A stretch of DNA of 64,000 bases from Polytrichum commune (taxonomy: Eukaryota; Streptophyta; Polytrichopsida; Polytrichales; Polytrichaceae): positions 56,683,554 through 56,747,553 of the forward strand of contig OX485803.1 of NCBI GenBank assembly GCA_950295325.1. The letters are read 5' to 3'. The notes below the pieces were generated by a model, which had not been told where the DNA came from, ran no database searches, and saw only the letters and a program-made list of their open reading frames with translations. Shown piece by piece: positions 34,362 to 45,658 of this stretch; within the stretch, counting starts at the first letter, position 1, and each line of letters opens with the position of its first letter. The position numbers and the translations under genes were made by a program.

Positions 34362-36553
34362 CTATAGTGTTTGGAGAATATTCGAGTTGATGTGGCCACA
34401 ACATGTCAACAGTTGCCAAACCCCAAAGGTTTTGTCACCACACGCAATCAAAGCCGCAGTTCATAGCTTTATAGAATGAAATGTCAACTTGTAGATTTTG
34501 AAAAAAAAATAAAAAATCTGATTTATTTGTTTTTTTTTGTGTCCCTCCATCTATTATCTTTATCATATTGGTAGGGACTTTGAGATTTCCCATGTGGGAA
34601 TCGCATTTCGGCATTTGAAATGTTGAACCTGATAGTATTCTACACAAAACATTAAGAGCTTATATGGGTCCCAAATTTGTAGTCACCCAAATCTACAAAC
34701 TTTTGTTTTGACTATATTATAGTGTACAAAGTCACTTGTTGTGTCGGGGGGCATGAGAATATCCACATAATTTATCCCCAACAACAAAGATTAACTTAAA
34801 AAAATTATTGCTGCATATCTTTCATTAAGTTGTAAACTTGGATACAATTTTTCCAAGTAAAGATTTGACCTTGGTTGTAATTTCAATTTCACGGAATGAA
34901 GATTCCAACTTCAGTTAAGTATATATTTAGTATCACTTAGAAGAAAGGTTGGATGACTTCATTTTGTAACACACTGAACAAAATGTCAAATTGTAGTGTA
35001 CGTAGTTGCCATGTGAGGTCCTTGCTTGGGGTTCGTGGTGTCCATGAAACTCATCCATCATGGATGAAGGGGTTCTAGTAAAAACAAGTTCCTATAAGAT
35101 TCAGGGCCGATCCATTTCATTTAGACTCCAATACACTAATTGGGGGTCTCTCGTGCTATTATTAGAGTCAAAACGTCTAAACATAGTGATTATAGGCTAG
35201 ACCATAATTCATTGCGTTTTCACCTACACAACGTCACTGTGTACAAACACTATTGGAATAAAAAGTCACCTCTTTGTTACTCGTGTCTCGAGACAAATGA
35301 AAGGTAGCAATGCCAATGATTGCTACAAAGGATAGTGACAAACGTGTGATTGGGGTTATTGGGAATGAGGCCCTCGGCCTTCTCATGGACTTGGCTCTTT
35401 CACACACCTCCCAACTCCCTCAAAATGCTTGTGACTTATATTTTAACTAAATATAAACATGTTTGTATTCAAGTTATAAGAGTCGAGGACCAAATAATCC
35501 TTCATTGGTGCATGACCATGACCTTGGCTCTCCATGTGTATTATACCTAGTTATGCTAGACATAGGTATGCTCGCATTCCCACTTCATTCATTTAAAATG
35601 ACAACACCAACTCTATATAAATATGAGTGACTATGCTGAAGATCTGATTTCGCGTGGCATTGGAACTTGGTGTGCCATGTTAATCAAAGTGGTTTTCCAC
35701 GACTTGTCATGTACAATCAGTGTCACATAATACCTTTTGTAGTTGTCACCCAATGATTGCACAAGACTTATGTGGGTCAACCTCGCATCATATGGGCCAC
35801 ACTTAAATCAAATGTTTAGTGTATACATGACCTCATGGAACTTTGTGGTGTCTATCATCCATAAACAATATGTTATAATAGAATGTCCTATGTCATGCAG
35901 ATTGACAACCTTGTAAACAAAAATATGTTATGAGTATTTGCTAAATGATTGTTTATTTGTATATCAGAGAAACTACATCGCTGGACATAGACATATATTC
36001 ATATGTAGACCCAAGACATGTTTATGGAGATAAGCAATAAACCAAGTGGACTACCTCGCGCCAAGGATGGTCTCTGTTTTTCTGGATATGATCTTACAAT
36101 ATCTGAAATTGTATGTTCATGGGATTAGAGAATTACACCATTAATTTAAAATCAAATTAGACACTTCAATATCCTATGTAATAAGTGGAGTGGATCAAGC
36201 TCGATTCCCCAATATTTGTTTGGTGGACATGATGGTTTTTCTATTCACATTGGAAATGAAATGAGTGGCATGGCAAGTCACGGTCACGAGTGTGCTACAA
36301 TTCGAATGATGTGATGTACATTGATGACCGTGTTTGCACCACATGGCATACATAAACATACTAGATACATACTTTCGATTGATTTGTCTTCACAATAGGT
36401 ACAACTTGTTTTATACGTGGCCATTTCATGCAAAACATTCTATACTAATTTTCACTTAAGCAAAACTAAGTGGTTCACAATACAAACTCTCCAAATGTGG
36501 TTTCTTTTAGTGTGGTCTATGTTATTTAGAATGCACATTATAAGACATACACC
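34362..36553. other. gene-less stretch, nothing recognised
   Basis: AT-rich sequence. Short ORFs only, none with a recognisable domain. A phrase like ACTAATTGGGGGTCTCT near 35135 also occurs in variant form near 25425 and 22750, suggesting old repeats. Confidence 0.45.
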
Positions 36554-36690
36554 AATGAACGGGGAGAACCAACCACTAGTTCCAGATGAACCGGTTGAGT
36601 TTGAGACATAACCAGTTGAAGTTCAAGACTTCATGATAATTACCGATCATTTTAGAGGAGTTTATAGAACATTCTTCTCATGAAGTAAGA
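36554..36690 (+). mobile_element. MITE family 'TGATCGGGGAGA', partial copy 1
   Basis: It begins ATGAACGGGGAGAACC and continues AGATGAACCGGTTGAGTTTG, then ATTACCGATCATTTTAGAG and TTATAGAACAT, in the same order as 38818-39015 and 48994-49213. The 3' third is missing. Confidence 0.8.
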
Positions 36691-37136
36691 AAAACCGAAA
36701 GATCACCATGGGTAACTTGTTTGAGTTGGTAATGGGTCTTTAAAGTCAAGATGCTCAATGACTTTGATGGTTCTATAGAGGATCCCAAACCGGTTAGTGA
36801 CGAGTGGATTCCAATATGTTGACTTTTCTCCATTCAAGCCAAGTTGTGTTCACACTTTGCACCGTTCACAAGTGGTCATGAACGTTTGATTCAAGAGCAA
36901 GAGTGGTGGAAGTAGGCATTCCCCAAAAAAATATTGTTCTTCACAACTCACTTTTCCACACCAAAATCGTAAGTTACCAATAATTTTGTTGTTTTGAGTA
37001 GAATCTATTTGGTTGTGGCCGTGTAAACATGGCTTTCACCTCCTTCCCAACACATGGGAGCGTGTTGTTTCTTCATGTTTTTAAGCCCATTCATTGGGAC
37101 CCACATGGGCTACCATAAAGTCAACCACCGATTGCA

Positions 37137-37324
37137 TTTAGGTACCGCTCCCGGGGAGGGGGGGCCAAGTCCCTAGTTGAGGCATAAAGCCAACCAGGGA
37201 TGGAGGGCAAGCGAATCCCCACCCTCCGCTTTCGACGAGCCAGATCTCAGAACAACTCAACTTTTTCGGTTGCCCGCAGCCGGGCTGGGCTTGCTGCCCG
37301 ATTGTGACTAAGACAGGTAAGGTC
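37137..37324 (-). repeat. inverted block B, left arm
   Basis: About 150 bases are the reverse complement of 39027-39180 with only a few mismatches. The block includes AGATCTGGCTCGTCGAAAGC and ACAATCGGGCAGCAAGCCC when read on the minus strand. The outer edge meets a GGGGAGGGGGGG run. Identity of the source element is unknown. Confidence 0.8.
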
Positions 37325-38815
37325 ATTTGACACTCGTTTATACGACACCTTCCATATTACGACACATTTTTCGAGACCAGACTTTTTAATTCAAAACTCC
37401 CTCTTTGTATGTAATACTAAGCTCATATTATTTATAATACGACAACTTTACACAATTTGTCATATACGACAAACTTCGATAATATAATGTCATTTTTGGT
37501 TTTTCCCAAACATGTCATACTAAAGAAGGAGAACAATATGTGGCCACACTAAGGGAACTTGCAAATCCACATGACAAGGTGGACGGGTTTTAAGTGGTTA
37601 CTTCCTCCATGACTAGCTTGCATCTCCTAGGATGAAACACGTGATTAGTACGAGATGGTTAGCAAAGTTGCATCCACTTTCCTCATAATTTTGGAGCTCG
37701 TATGAACAAAAAAATATTCATGTCACACACTTTTGAAAAAAAATAGCATGATTTGACAAAACCTCAAAGAGCAATGCTTTGCCAAGGTTTAGCCGACTTC
37801 ACAAAATTATGCATCACTACAAAATCTATGCATTGATCATTTAAATCAACATGATAATAAATATGTCAAAATATTATATGTAAATATCATCCATAACTAA
37901 TTTGGTTACTTATCTTAACTGGAGACCTATATTTGAATGGTATGTGGTGTAGTGTGGTGTGGTGAGGCCTTAAAAATGGATACCAAGAAGACACGTGCCC
38001 AAACAATTGCATAACTATGGTAAGCTCAATAGTCAACATGGTTGTCTTTGTGTGTGTGCGTGAGGGGGATGACCACATAATGAGCGTGAATAAATTATTG
38101 TTTGATAATGATATCTATGTTCATGCGAGCTCCAAATATATGAGGAAAGTGGATGCAACTTCGATATAGATTTGCTAACCATCTCGTACCAATCGCGTGT
38201 TCCATACCCTAGGAGACGCATGGTAGTCGGAGAACAAGTAACCATTTAAGACCCGTCTACCTTGTGATGGGGAGCTGCAAGTTACGTAGTGTGGCCACAT
38301 ATTGTTCTTCCTATTTGGTATGACACGTTTGGGAATACACACAAAATTTATGTTATCGAGGAGGCGTCTTCTCATTAATATAACAAAGGGTGCAAAGTTG
38401 TCGTATTATTGAGGAAAAACAAAAACATAAGTAATATGAGCTTGAAAATGTATACAACGAGTTTAAGCAATATAGATGGTATGATATAATAACTTGTAAC
38501 TCCAAACAAATACACAAATTATGAAGAACTCAAAGTCTTGAGAGTCCAAAAATCTCTAGTGTTGCTTACCCAAGTTAGCAGTAGACATCTTATCTAAATT
38601 CTCATTAAGTTCCCAAGTGAAACGATAGATGTACATAACATAGGTGAAAGGAATTTTAGCAATAACTACCTCTTTAATACGACAAAATGGAGATTCTAAA
38701 TGTCACATTATTGAGTGTCGTAGTTGTAGTAAAGAGGGAGTTTTGAATTAAGTAATCTGGTCTCGGGAAATGTGTCGTAATATGGAGGTTGTTGTATAAA
38801 CACTTGTTTATACGA
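37325..38815. mobile_element. foldback (long-TIR) non-autonomous pogo/Tigger-like element
   Basis: The two halves are inverted copies for roughly 400 bases. The outer part (37330-37420 against 38815-38730) shares CCATATTACGACACATTT, GAGACCAGA and TTAATTCAAAACTCCCTC. The inner part (37506-37720 against 38335-38105) shares ACAATATGTGGCCACACTA and CGAGATGGTTAGCAAA. The outer 260 bases of the right arm, in reverse, match 40907-41160 of the pogo-like element, including TTTGTCRTATTAAAGAGGTA and TCACTTGGGAACT. It is therefore a non-autonomous derivative of that family. It has no transposase. Confidence 0.8.
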
Positions 38816-38817
38816 CA

Positions 38818-39015
38818 CCAATGATCGGGGAGAACCGGTAGTTAGTTACAGATGAACCGGTTGAGTTTGAAAAATAACCGGTTGAAGTTCAAGACTGCAT
38901 GAAAATTACCGATCATTTTAGAAGAATTTATAGAACATACCCCAATTTAATAAAGGGAAACCGGAAGACGTCAACGTGTAACCGGCTGGACTTGCAAACA
39001 CTCGGATCTCAACCG
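38818..39015 (+). mobile_element. MITE family 'TGATCGGGGAGA', copy 2
   Basis: It starts ATGATCGGGGAGAACCGG and runs through AGATGAACCGGTTGAGTTTG, ACCGATCATTTTAGAAG and CCCCAATTTAATAAAGG to GGATCTCAACCGGTTAC. It is rich in the palindrome AACCGGTT. The right TIR is replaced by inverted block B. Confidence 0.85.
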
Positions 39016-39020
39016 GTTAC

Positions 39021-39188
39021 ACCCTCTTAGTCACAATCGGGCAGCAAGCCCAGCCCGGCTTCAGGCAACCGAAAAAGTTGAGTTGTTCTGAGATCTGGCT
39101 CGTCGAAAGCGGAGGGTGGGGATTCGCTTGCCCTCCATCCCTGGTTGGCTTTATGCCTCAACCAGGGACTTGGGAGGGGGGGGGGGGG
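39021..39188 (+). repeat. inverted block B, right arm
   Basis: Reverse complement of 37137-37324, about 150 bases nearly identical. It ends in a 13-base G run at 39176-39188, while the left arm ends in a comparable G-rich run. The short ORF it contains is shared by both arms and matches no domain I know. Confidence 0.8.
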
Positions 39189-40887
39189 TTAGGGCTACTC
39201 TCATTATGGTGTTGTTTCCTATATGGAATCAGGTACATAATTTTTCACTTTATAAAACGTGGTTTACCAACAACAACTAGTAAATAGCTAATGTGAACAT
39301 TATAGAATATTAGCAACTTTACTTGCTAAAAACTTATATTCTCATCAACATCTTATAGTCATGTGTAACGTTTAATAGTAATTGTACTAAATATCATGAA
39401 CATTGTAGATGTATGGTTGTTTGAGTTGGCCATGTCATACATAGGATGTTGCAAACATTGGCGAGTTAGTATACAGTTGCTATAGATGTCAATGCTTCCC
39501 CCCCAAAAAATAAAAATAGAAATTGGCTATCAAGGTGCTAGGGATTTACTCACCTATCGCATGTAAGGTGTTAAACGCCATATTAATTTAAATGAAAATG
39601 GAGAAATATGTCATGAGGATGTTGGATGACATAAACGGAATACGTGTTTTCTGACACAGAAACTTTATTGTCATGGGAATAATGCCATTGATGATGGCTC
39701 CATTTTGTTTATAACACCAAAATTCTATTTCAATTTGGTTGCAACAAAATATGAAACAACCAAAAGAGCCACAAGACCGTTGGGGGAGGGAGGGAGGGGG
39801 GGGGGCTTGGGTGACGTGCTATGTGGGTTCTTTGTGAGAATCAATGGGTATATTTTCTTGAGGGAGCATAATTTTGATTCAATTTTGTCAACACAATTTT
39901 TTCTCGAAGGTATGCATAATTCTCCACAAGACATGAGTGTGCTGCCTATTGATTTCCATGCAACTGTAGTGCCAAATAACATTGGGAGGGCTATGAGTTG
40001 TTTTACTATGTGTACTTCAATCAAGAGGATGAGTACAAAATTTCATTTCGTCATTCCAAGCCATGTGAGTTGAATCACTTGCCTAAACCTTTAAGTGCCA
40101 TATGAATTTGTTGACCAACTTTTGGCAAATCTTCTCCCATATGGACAATATTATGGCATCTATAAGAAGCTCTACCCATAACTACTAGGACCAACGTCCC
40201 AAGAACCATGATGGACAACCTTCTAGTAATTGAGATGCACCTCATTTATAAATTGGGTGAAATTGTGACCAATATGAGGTAAGATGCCAGACCCTACTTT
40301 GTTGGTCTCAAGTCGAGAATCTTGATCAACTTTACGTCATGGTCACAAATATTTGGCTGAGAGTTTTGCAAACACTAAATGGGCAAAATGTTGTAGAACA
40401 TGATACAAATACACATGCATGAACTCATCCAACATTTGTCCGGGCTCTTTGTGACATCTATGCCGCATTAACTTCATGCCTCCATCATGTGTGCCAAACT
40501 CAAGATGGAGAGAGTGGATTGCCTAGAGCAAATTTCTCCTTCGATAATGTGAATTCACAAAAGTGCAAAATCAATTTCATGAAATTTCAATTTAGAATTT
40601 TGATTTAACTATATCAATTTAAATATCTAAATATATTTAGAGTTTGATATCATCAGTTTGTACATCAATGTAAATCTTCTTATTGAGGGGATTGTAAGGA
40701 TCCGATTTAGACCTGCATCAAGTGTTGAGTCCATGGAATGTGCTAAGGGGAACTCCATTGGGAACTTAGGGAACCTTCAAAATCCCACACACATCCTCTC
40801 ATACAACCAGTTAAATTTCATTTCATTTCATGTCAAGGTTGGTCATCAAAAGGGGCTTGGAGTTGATGGCTAGTACCTTTGGTTCTA
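39189..40887. other. gene-less stretch between block B and the pogo-like element
   Basis: AT-rich, with a G run at 39796-39805. The ORF at 39705-40073 overlaps an equally open antisense frame and shows no domain. Nothing else is recognised. Confidence 0.45.
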
Positions 40888-41160
40888 CAGTCTAACCTCG
40901 CTAGTAGGACACTTGTTTATACGACACCCCCGATTTTACAACACATTTTTGCACGACCAAACTTTTTAGTTCACAACTCCTTCTTTTATACGGCTACAAC
41001 ATTGGAATCTCTGTTTTGTCATATTAAAGAGGTAATCAATGCTAAAACTCCCTTCATCTATGTTATGCACATCTTAAATACATCCATTTTCACTTGGGAA
41101 CTACTTGGAAAATTCACTTATCATCGGGAACTTATTGATATTTAGGGTTACTAGTGTAGA
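40888..41160 (+). mobile_element. 5' terminal and subterminal region of a pogo/Tigger-like transposon
   Basis: CAGTCTAACCTCGCTAGTAG directly follows TA (40886-40887). This fits the CAGT...ACCTCG termini and TA target site of pogo-type elements. The following sequence (TTTATACGACACC, CATATTAAAGAGGTAATCA) is the part shared with the foldback element at 37.3-38.8 kb. No matching right terminus was found downstream. Confidence 0.7.
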
Positions 41161-41198
41161 ATGGACATAGTTAGGGTTACATTGGCCTCCTTCCTAAT

Positions 41199-42060
41199 TT
41201 TTTGTCAGATTATGAGCCTAAAGATGTTTACAACATGGATGAGATTGGATGGTATTTTAGAGCACATCCTAATAAAACATTAGCACAAGGGAAGGTGAAG
41301 GATCAAAAATTACAGAAGGAGCATGTAACACTTGCTCTTGTTGTAAATTCAACTAGGAATGATAAATTAAAGTTGCTTGTGATTTATATGTCTAAGCAAC
41401 CACGATGTTTTGGAAGGTGGTAGCCTCATGAGTATGTTTGGTGGCACTCAAACAATACAACTTGGATGAAGGGAATATATTTGAAGCTTAGATTTTGTAG
41501 CTCAACAATTAGTTCAAAGGCCAAGATCAGAAGGTGATTATGATTTTAAATAATGCATCTTCAAATGTTGTTAGCTCTACCAAAGTTGGTATGTCTCATG
41601 GTTTTTCAACCTTGGAATTGAGCAACATGACTTTGGTATTCCTTCCTCCCAATGTTATAAGCGTAGTTCAACCTTTCGATTAAGGTATAATAACATCTTT
41701 CAAAATTCAGTACAAGAAGAAACTTTTGCAGTGGGTTTTATCACAATACGATGATGTTGCATTGAAGGACTTAAGGAAGGTGGTGCCCAACACCAAACAT
41801 GCTATCATGTGGAGTTATGAAGTATGGAGTGAGTTGGATGCACAGATGGTCATGAATTATTGGAGGATGGCGCGTATATTACCTACAACATGGAATGTTG
41901 ATTTTGCCCTGGTTGATGAAAGGGTATGACTAGAATAGTATGCAAGAAGAATCATATGAACTTGGTGCTCTAATTTCAAAATTGAAATTGGGTGATGATG
42001 AGATGTCAATCGAGACTTACATTTAGATGGAAGGGGAAGAGATTACTGAGCTAAAATTGA
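41199..42060 (+). pseudogene. decayed pogo/Tigger-like (CENP-B/DDE_1 family) transposase
   Basis: The conserved path is readable across frames. DVYNMDEIGWYFR holds the first catalytic Asp (codon 41238). PNKTLAQGK and KLLVIYMSKQPRCF follow. KVIMILNNASSN has Asn at 41549 where the family has the second catalytic Asp. LPPNVISVVQPFD ends in a stop (41681) where the family has DQGII. YKKKLLQWVLS and a C-terminal LGDDEMSIETYI follow. The first part and the rest lie in different frames, with a TAG at 41421 and a TAG near 42024. The N-terminal HTH/CENP-B DNA-binding half is absent. The gene is dead: it has a frame shift, stops and a changed catalytic residue. In the family this enzyme cuts and moves the element between TIRs like the one at 40888. 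Confidence 0.85.
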
Positions 42061-42215
42061 TTAATTGTCCGACTAGACTGTATGTTATGGAATTATAAGT
42101 TTAGTTGGGCAGAAAGTCTGCACGATTGGGCTATTTTTTAGGTTATAGTAATTGGACGTGGATGCATAGGAAATAATTTTCAACCATATAAACTTATAGG
42201 AGATTTGCATCTCTG

Positions 42216-42467
42216 GTGCGGTCTAAGATGTATTGTCTATTTAAGAGTGAAAAAACTACATTATATGGAAAGGAGGAAAATTATATTTTTATTTATTTTT
42301 CAATCAAGGTGTGTATGCAAAGGGCTTTTGAAATTTTGAAAGATAAATGGATGCTAATAATGAAACAATCCGAAATACCTATGAAGAACACGTATGATAT
42401 TGTATCAACTTGCATAGTATTGTACAATTTGTGCATTGTAAACAAGGAAGGGATTAAAGAGGATTGA
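42216..42467 (+). pseudogene. PIF/Harbinger-like transposase C-terminal scrap
   Basis: An 83-codon open stretch contains MQRAFEILKDKWMLIMKQ, IPMKNTYDIVSTCIVLYN and LCIVNKEG. It resembles the ERAFG.LK.RW.IL ... P.KN...IV.AC..LHN end of Harbinger (DDE_Tnp_4) nucleases. The conserved His of LHN is Tyr here. Upstream catalytic parts are missing, so it is a fragment. It follows the pogo remnant on the same strand but belongs to another superfamily. Confidence 0.6.
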
Positions 42468-42816
42468 ATTGTAAAAGCCAAAAATAAAATATCTAGAAGA
42501 ATTAGCGAGAAAATAAATTCGAGAAGCTAGTATATTATAGGAAGAAAGAGTTGGATTTGTTGAAATGAAAAGAATTACTCTAGCCAGAAAATATGTTCTG
42601 ATTTTAAATAAAATAATTGATGAAAAAATAAATTTAATTTTACAAAAAAGAAAAAAAAATGCCTTTTTTGTGAAGCAACATTGATGTATGAATTATTGGG
42701 CAAAATTTTTTGGTAGTACAAACTACAAAATAAATCCAACATCACAAAAGCAAACAATGACAATGAGACAAATATAGTAGAAGACTAACTAGAACTTATT
42801 ATTACCCTCTTTTTTT

Positions 42817-43060
42817 TTTTGCCATGGGTCCTTTTTTTCCTACCTTACCACATCTTTTGCCTCTCCCACCACAAAACATGTTGGACCATGTCAGTGGATA
42901 ATGTAGGCCTTAAAATATGTCTTTTAGGGACCTTGAACTCCATGATCACTCTAGTTTTTTCCCTTGGTGTAAACTGAAGTGGTCCAAGGACGACTTCAAC
43001 AACCAATCGCATATTTTACAAGGCCTTGGGATGACTTCCTGGTCCATCATGGTGTTAAAC
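42817..43060 (+). repeat. dispersed repeat, copy 2 (partner at 30845-31085)
   Basis: Block-by-block similarity to 30845-31085 in the same orientation (CTTTTGCCTCTC, TTGGACCATGTCAGT, GTAGGCCTTAAAAT, GGGACCTTGAACTCC, GACTTCCTGGTCCATC). A weaker relative may lie near 44660-44790. Confidence 0.7.
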
Positions 43061-43115
43061 AACCTCTTGGATGATTTCTTTGATCACTTCATCTTATAAT
43101 AATTTAGACACTCGC

Positions 43116-43234
43116 CATAACATTATTCAGATTCATATATAACAGTGTTCTGTGGGACTCACTGAATGTGAGGAATATTCTACAAAATACTATGAGTCCC
43201 ACAAAACCCTGCTAAGGATCTGAATAATGTTATG
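43116..43234. mobile_element. small foldback/MITE, 119 bp
   Basis: The left arm CATAACATTATTCAGATTC and, further in, GTTCTGTGGGACTCA match the reverse of the right arm, CATAACATTATTCAGATCC with GTTTTGTGGGACTCA. The arms cover about 45 bases each around a short loop. A flanking ACTC on both sides could be a target duplication but is too short to trust. Confidence 0.75.
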
Positions 43235-44877
43235 ACTCACAAGACTTCGACATATAAACCAATTTGGACCTCATAGGACTTATTGGTCATAATCACACTT
43301 GGATATACGCACAACAAATGGCTACGCACAAACACAACACAACAACATCTTCTCTTAGCGTCAAGGACTTCATGTCCCATTGACTTGTTTCGGGCTATGG
43401 CGCATTTGACATTCATAGCCTTCCGATGGTTGTGTTTTCGCACGAGTAAGAATTAGTGGCTAGCTAGGAACTTGTATAATGTGTCACTAATAGTGTCCAT
43501 CCTCGAAAGGGGAGAGTAGTATTTGTCCCAATGTCCCCTTGTCCAGTGGGCATCGGGTCATTGGCATTACGAACGGACACTTTATTCACGCTGGCCCCTT
43601 GCTTGAAAGGGGTCGGAGTTTCTATCTATCTATTCGGTTGCGGACTCATTTTAAAAGAGCAAGACATCTAACTCCTCAGCTCAAGTGAAAACATATATGG
43701 CCTCCCCCCATGTTTGTGGTCCATTGTGGTCCATTCATCTCAATTGGGTCATGCTTGGCTATTTATAGGACCCTGATGTTAATTCCAAAGTCTAATTCCG
43801 AAATCAACTACAAATTGAAGTGGTCGATGTCCGTATTATGATGTAGGTGACTACCTTTCCACCCTAAGTAAAGATAGGTGGGTCCGGCCCAATTCAAAGT
43901 GCAACGAATCTAGCCCAACTCTTCTCGAGGAAATCCGAAATTTAAAGCTCCTCAATACCGGACCGGAAGGTGCTTCCTGGTTAAAATGTTTTTAAATAGG
44001 AGAATGTAAATAAAATAAAATAACATTGCTATTAATCGGTCCTCCCTGGTCATTGCCGAACTACAAGTTCCACATAAGATCACAATGGGTCTCTAGCAAT
44101 CGAAGACTGACATGTGGCAACCGTTTGGGGATATTTATCATTATCTGATTATAACCGACTCAACCAGAAATCAGTTTACAGTAGTAAACTAAATTGCAAC
44201 AACAACAATCCCCTTTCCAAGTGATGAGGAGCCAGCTCTCCAACCACACGATTCGTGTCACCAACCGCTTAAAGGGCACCGTCAACAACTTGGGGGCCAC
44301 TTTACCCCAGGATCCCGAGGGCCTTTGACCCGTGATTTACAAATTACGTGATTTGTCGAAAAGCTGGGGACGGTTCGAGTTCATTTTACACTAGACCACG
44401 ATGGCTTGAGGGACCGATGAAAATTCGGACAGATGAAATCTTTACACGGCATCCCACATCGCACGCATCGAGTGAATAATGTTTCATGGTATATCAAAAA
44501 CCGCGTTGGGTCCAACAAAAAGAGGGCGGCTCTAACGCAAATTAGGGGTCATGGCAAGCAATCGGATCGTCATGGGTTTCTAGACGTAGTATATTATCGC
44601 GATGGGGTCCTGGACTACTTACTCTTTTGAACTTGGTATGAAATATGATGTTGTAGTCTTTCAACATGGTCCACTTTCACTTTGAGTTCTTGTTTCCCAC
44701 TGTACGGCCGTTGGATGATTTCCAAGGCTCCTTTGATGTTTCGTGGTCATGGCTCTTGGTCCATGTGTAAAAGGGCCACCACAACTGGATTCAATTCAAC
44801 CCTTGCTAGAAGCCACAAATCAGCAACGACAAAAGTTGTTGTCACAGTGTTGAGGGAGGATTTTGAGCATATTTAGT
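43235..44877. other. gene-less stretch, nothing recognised
   Basis: Unique-looking AT-rich sequence with a few short ORFs and no recognisable domain or RNA gene. Confidence 0.4.
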
Positions 44878-45062
44878 CGAGTTCCTAATGTTTCCAAGTC
44901 CAACTGATGACATGTTGACGTCTTTCGGTTTTTCTCTATTACTTGCAGGTGTATTCTATACATTCCTCTAAAATGACCGGTGACTTTCCCGAAGTCTAGA
45001 GTTTCGATTGGTTATTTCTCAAACTCGACCGAACTAAGGTCAAGGCATCCATACTCGATCAT
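44878..45062 (-). mobile_element. MITE family 'TGATCGGGGAGA', copy 3 (reverse)
   Basis: In reverse orientation it follows 38818-39015. On the plus strand one reads ATGTTTCCAAGTCCAACTGA, CATGTTGACGTCTTTCGG, TCCTCTAAAATGACCGGTGA, GGTTATTTCTCAAACTCGAC and finally CTCGATCATG. It is more diverged than copies 2 and 5. Confidence 0.7.
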
Positions 45063-45444
45063 GTCCATTTAACTGCTCACTAGGATCATATAATCCCAAC
45101 ATGGATGAGATCTATATTTTTTCAAGCGAACATAGTTAAGGTTTACGTGGTGGTAGCTTGTGATTGATTACCCTTATAAGAGTTTTGACAACCGTTGCTG
45201 CCAAGCATTAAAATCTAGATGACCAGTTATGAGTTAACCTATAGACTGACTACGCGTTACTCTAACTTTACAGCTTCAAAATTCGTAGTAATTTCCATAT
45301 TCACGATGATTCTTTTTCTTTCATTATTTTTGCATTCTCCTTAGAATGTGTTTCTCTTTGCTTCAAGAAAAATGCTTCCCCGCCATCACTCCTCCTAACA
45401 CGACATATGCAAACAGTGCCCAGGAAGTTTTTGAGCAGAGTAGT

Positions 45445-45658
45445 CAGTCAAGATCCTAGCTAGTGATTCTAAATCCAGTCAGTTACATGTTGACATCTTC
45501 CTATTTTGCTCGATTTATCCGAGGCATATTCCTTCATAGATTCTTCTTCCTCGAACGTGATCGGCAATTCTCCTGAAGTCTTGAACTGCAACCTCAACTG
45601 GTCGCTTAAATCATTGGAAACCAACTGCCAGTTCTTCCCGGACATAGGATGCAAACAC
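45445..45658 (-). mobile_element. MITE family 'TGATCGGGGAGA', copy 4 (reverse)
   Basis: In reverse it matches the family: CATGTTGACATCTTCC, ATTCCTTCATAGATTCTTC, GTGATCGGCAATTCTCCTG, AAGTCTTGAACTGCAACC and CCAACTGCCAGTTCTTCCC. The ORF at 45506-45718 is made of this repeat and is not a gene. Confidence 0.7.
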
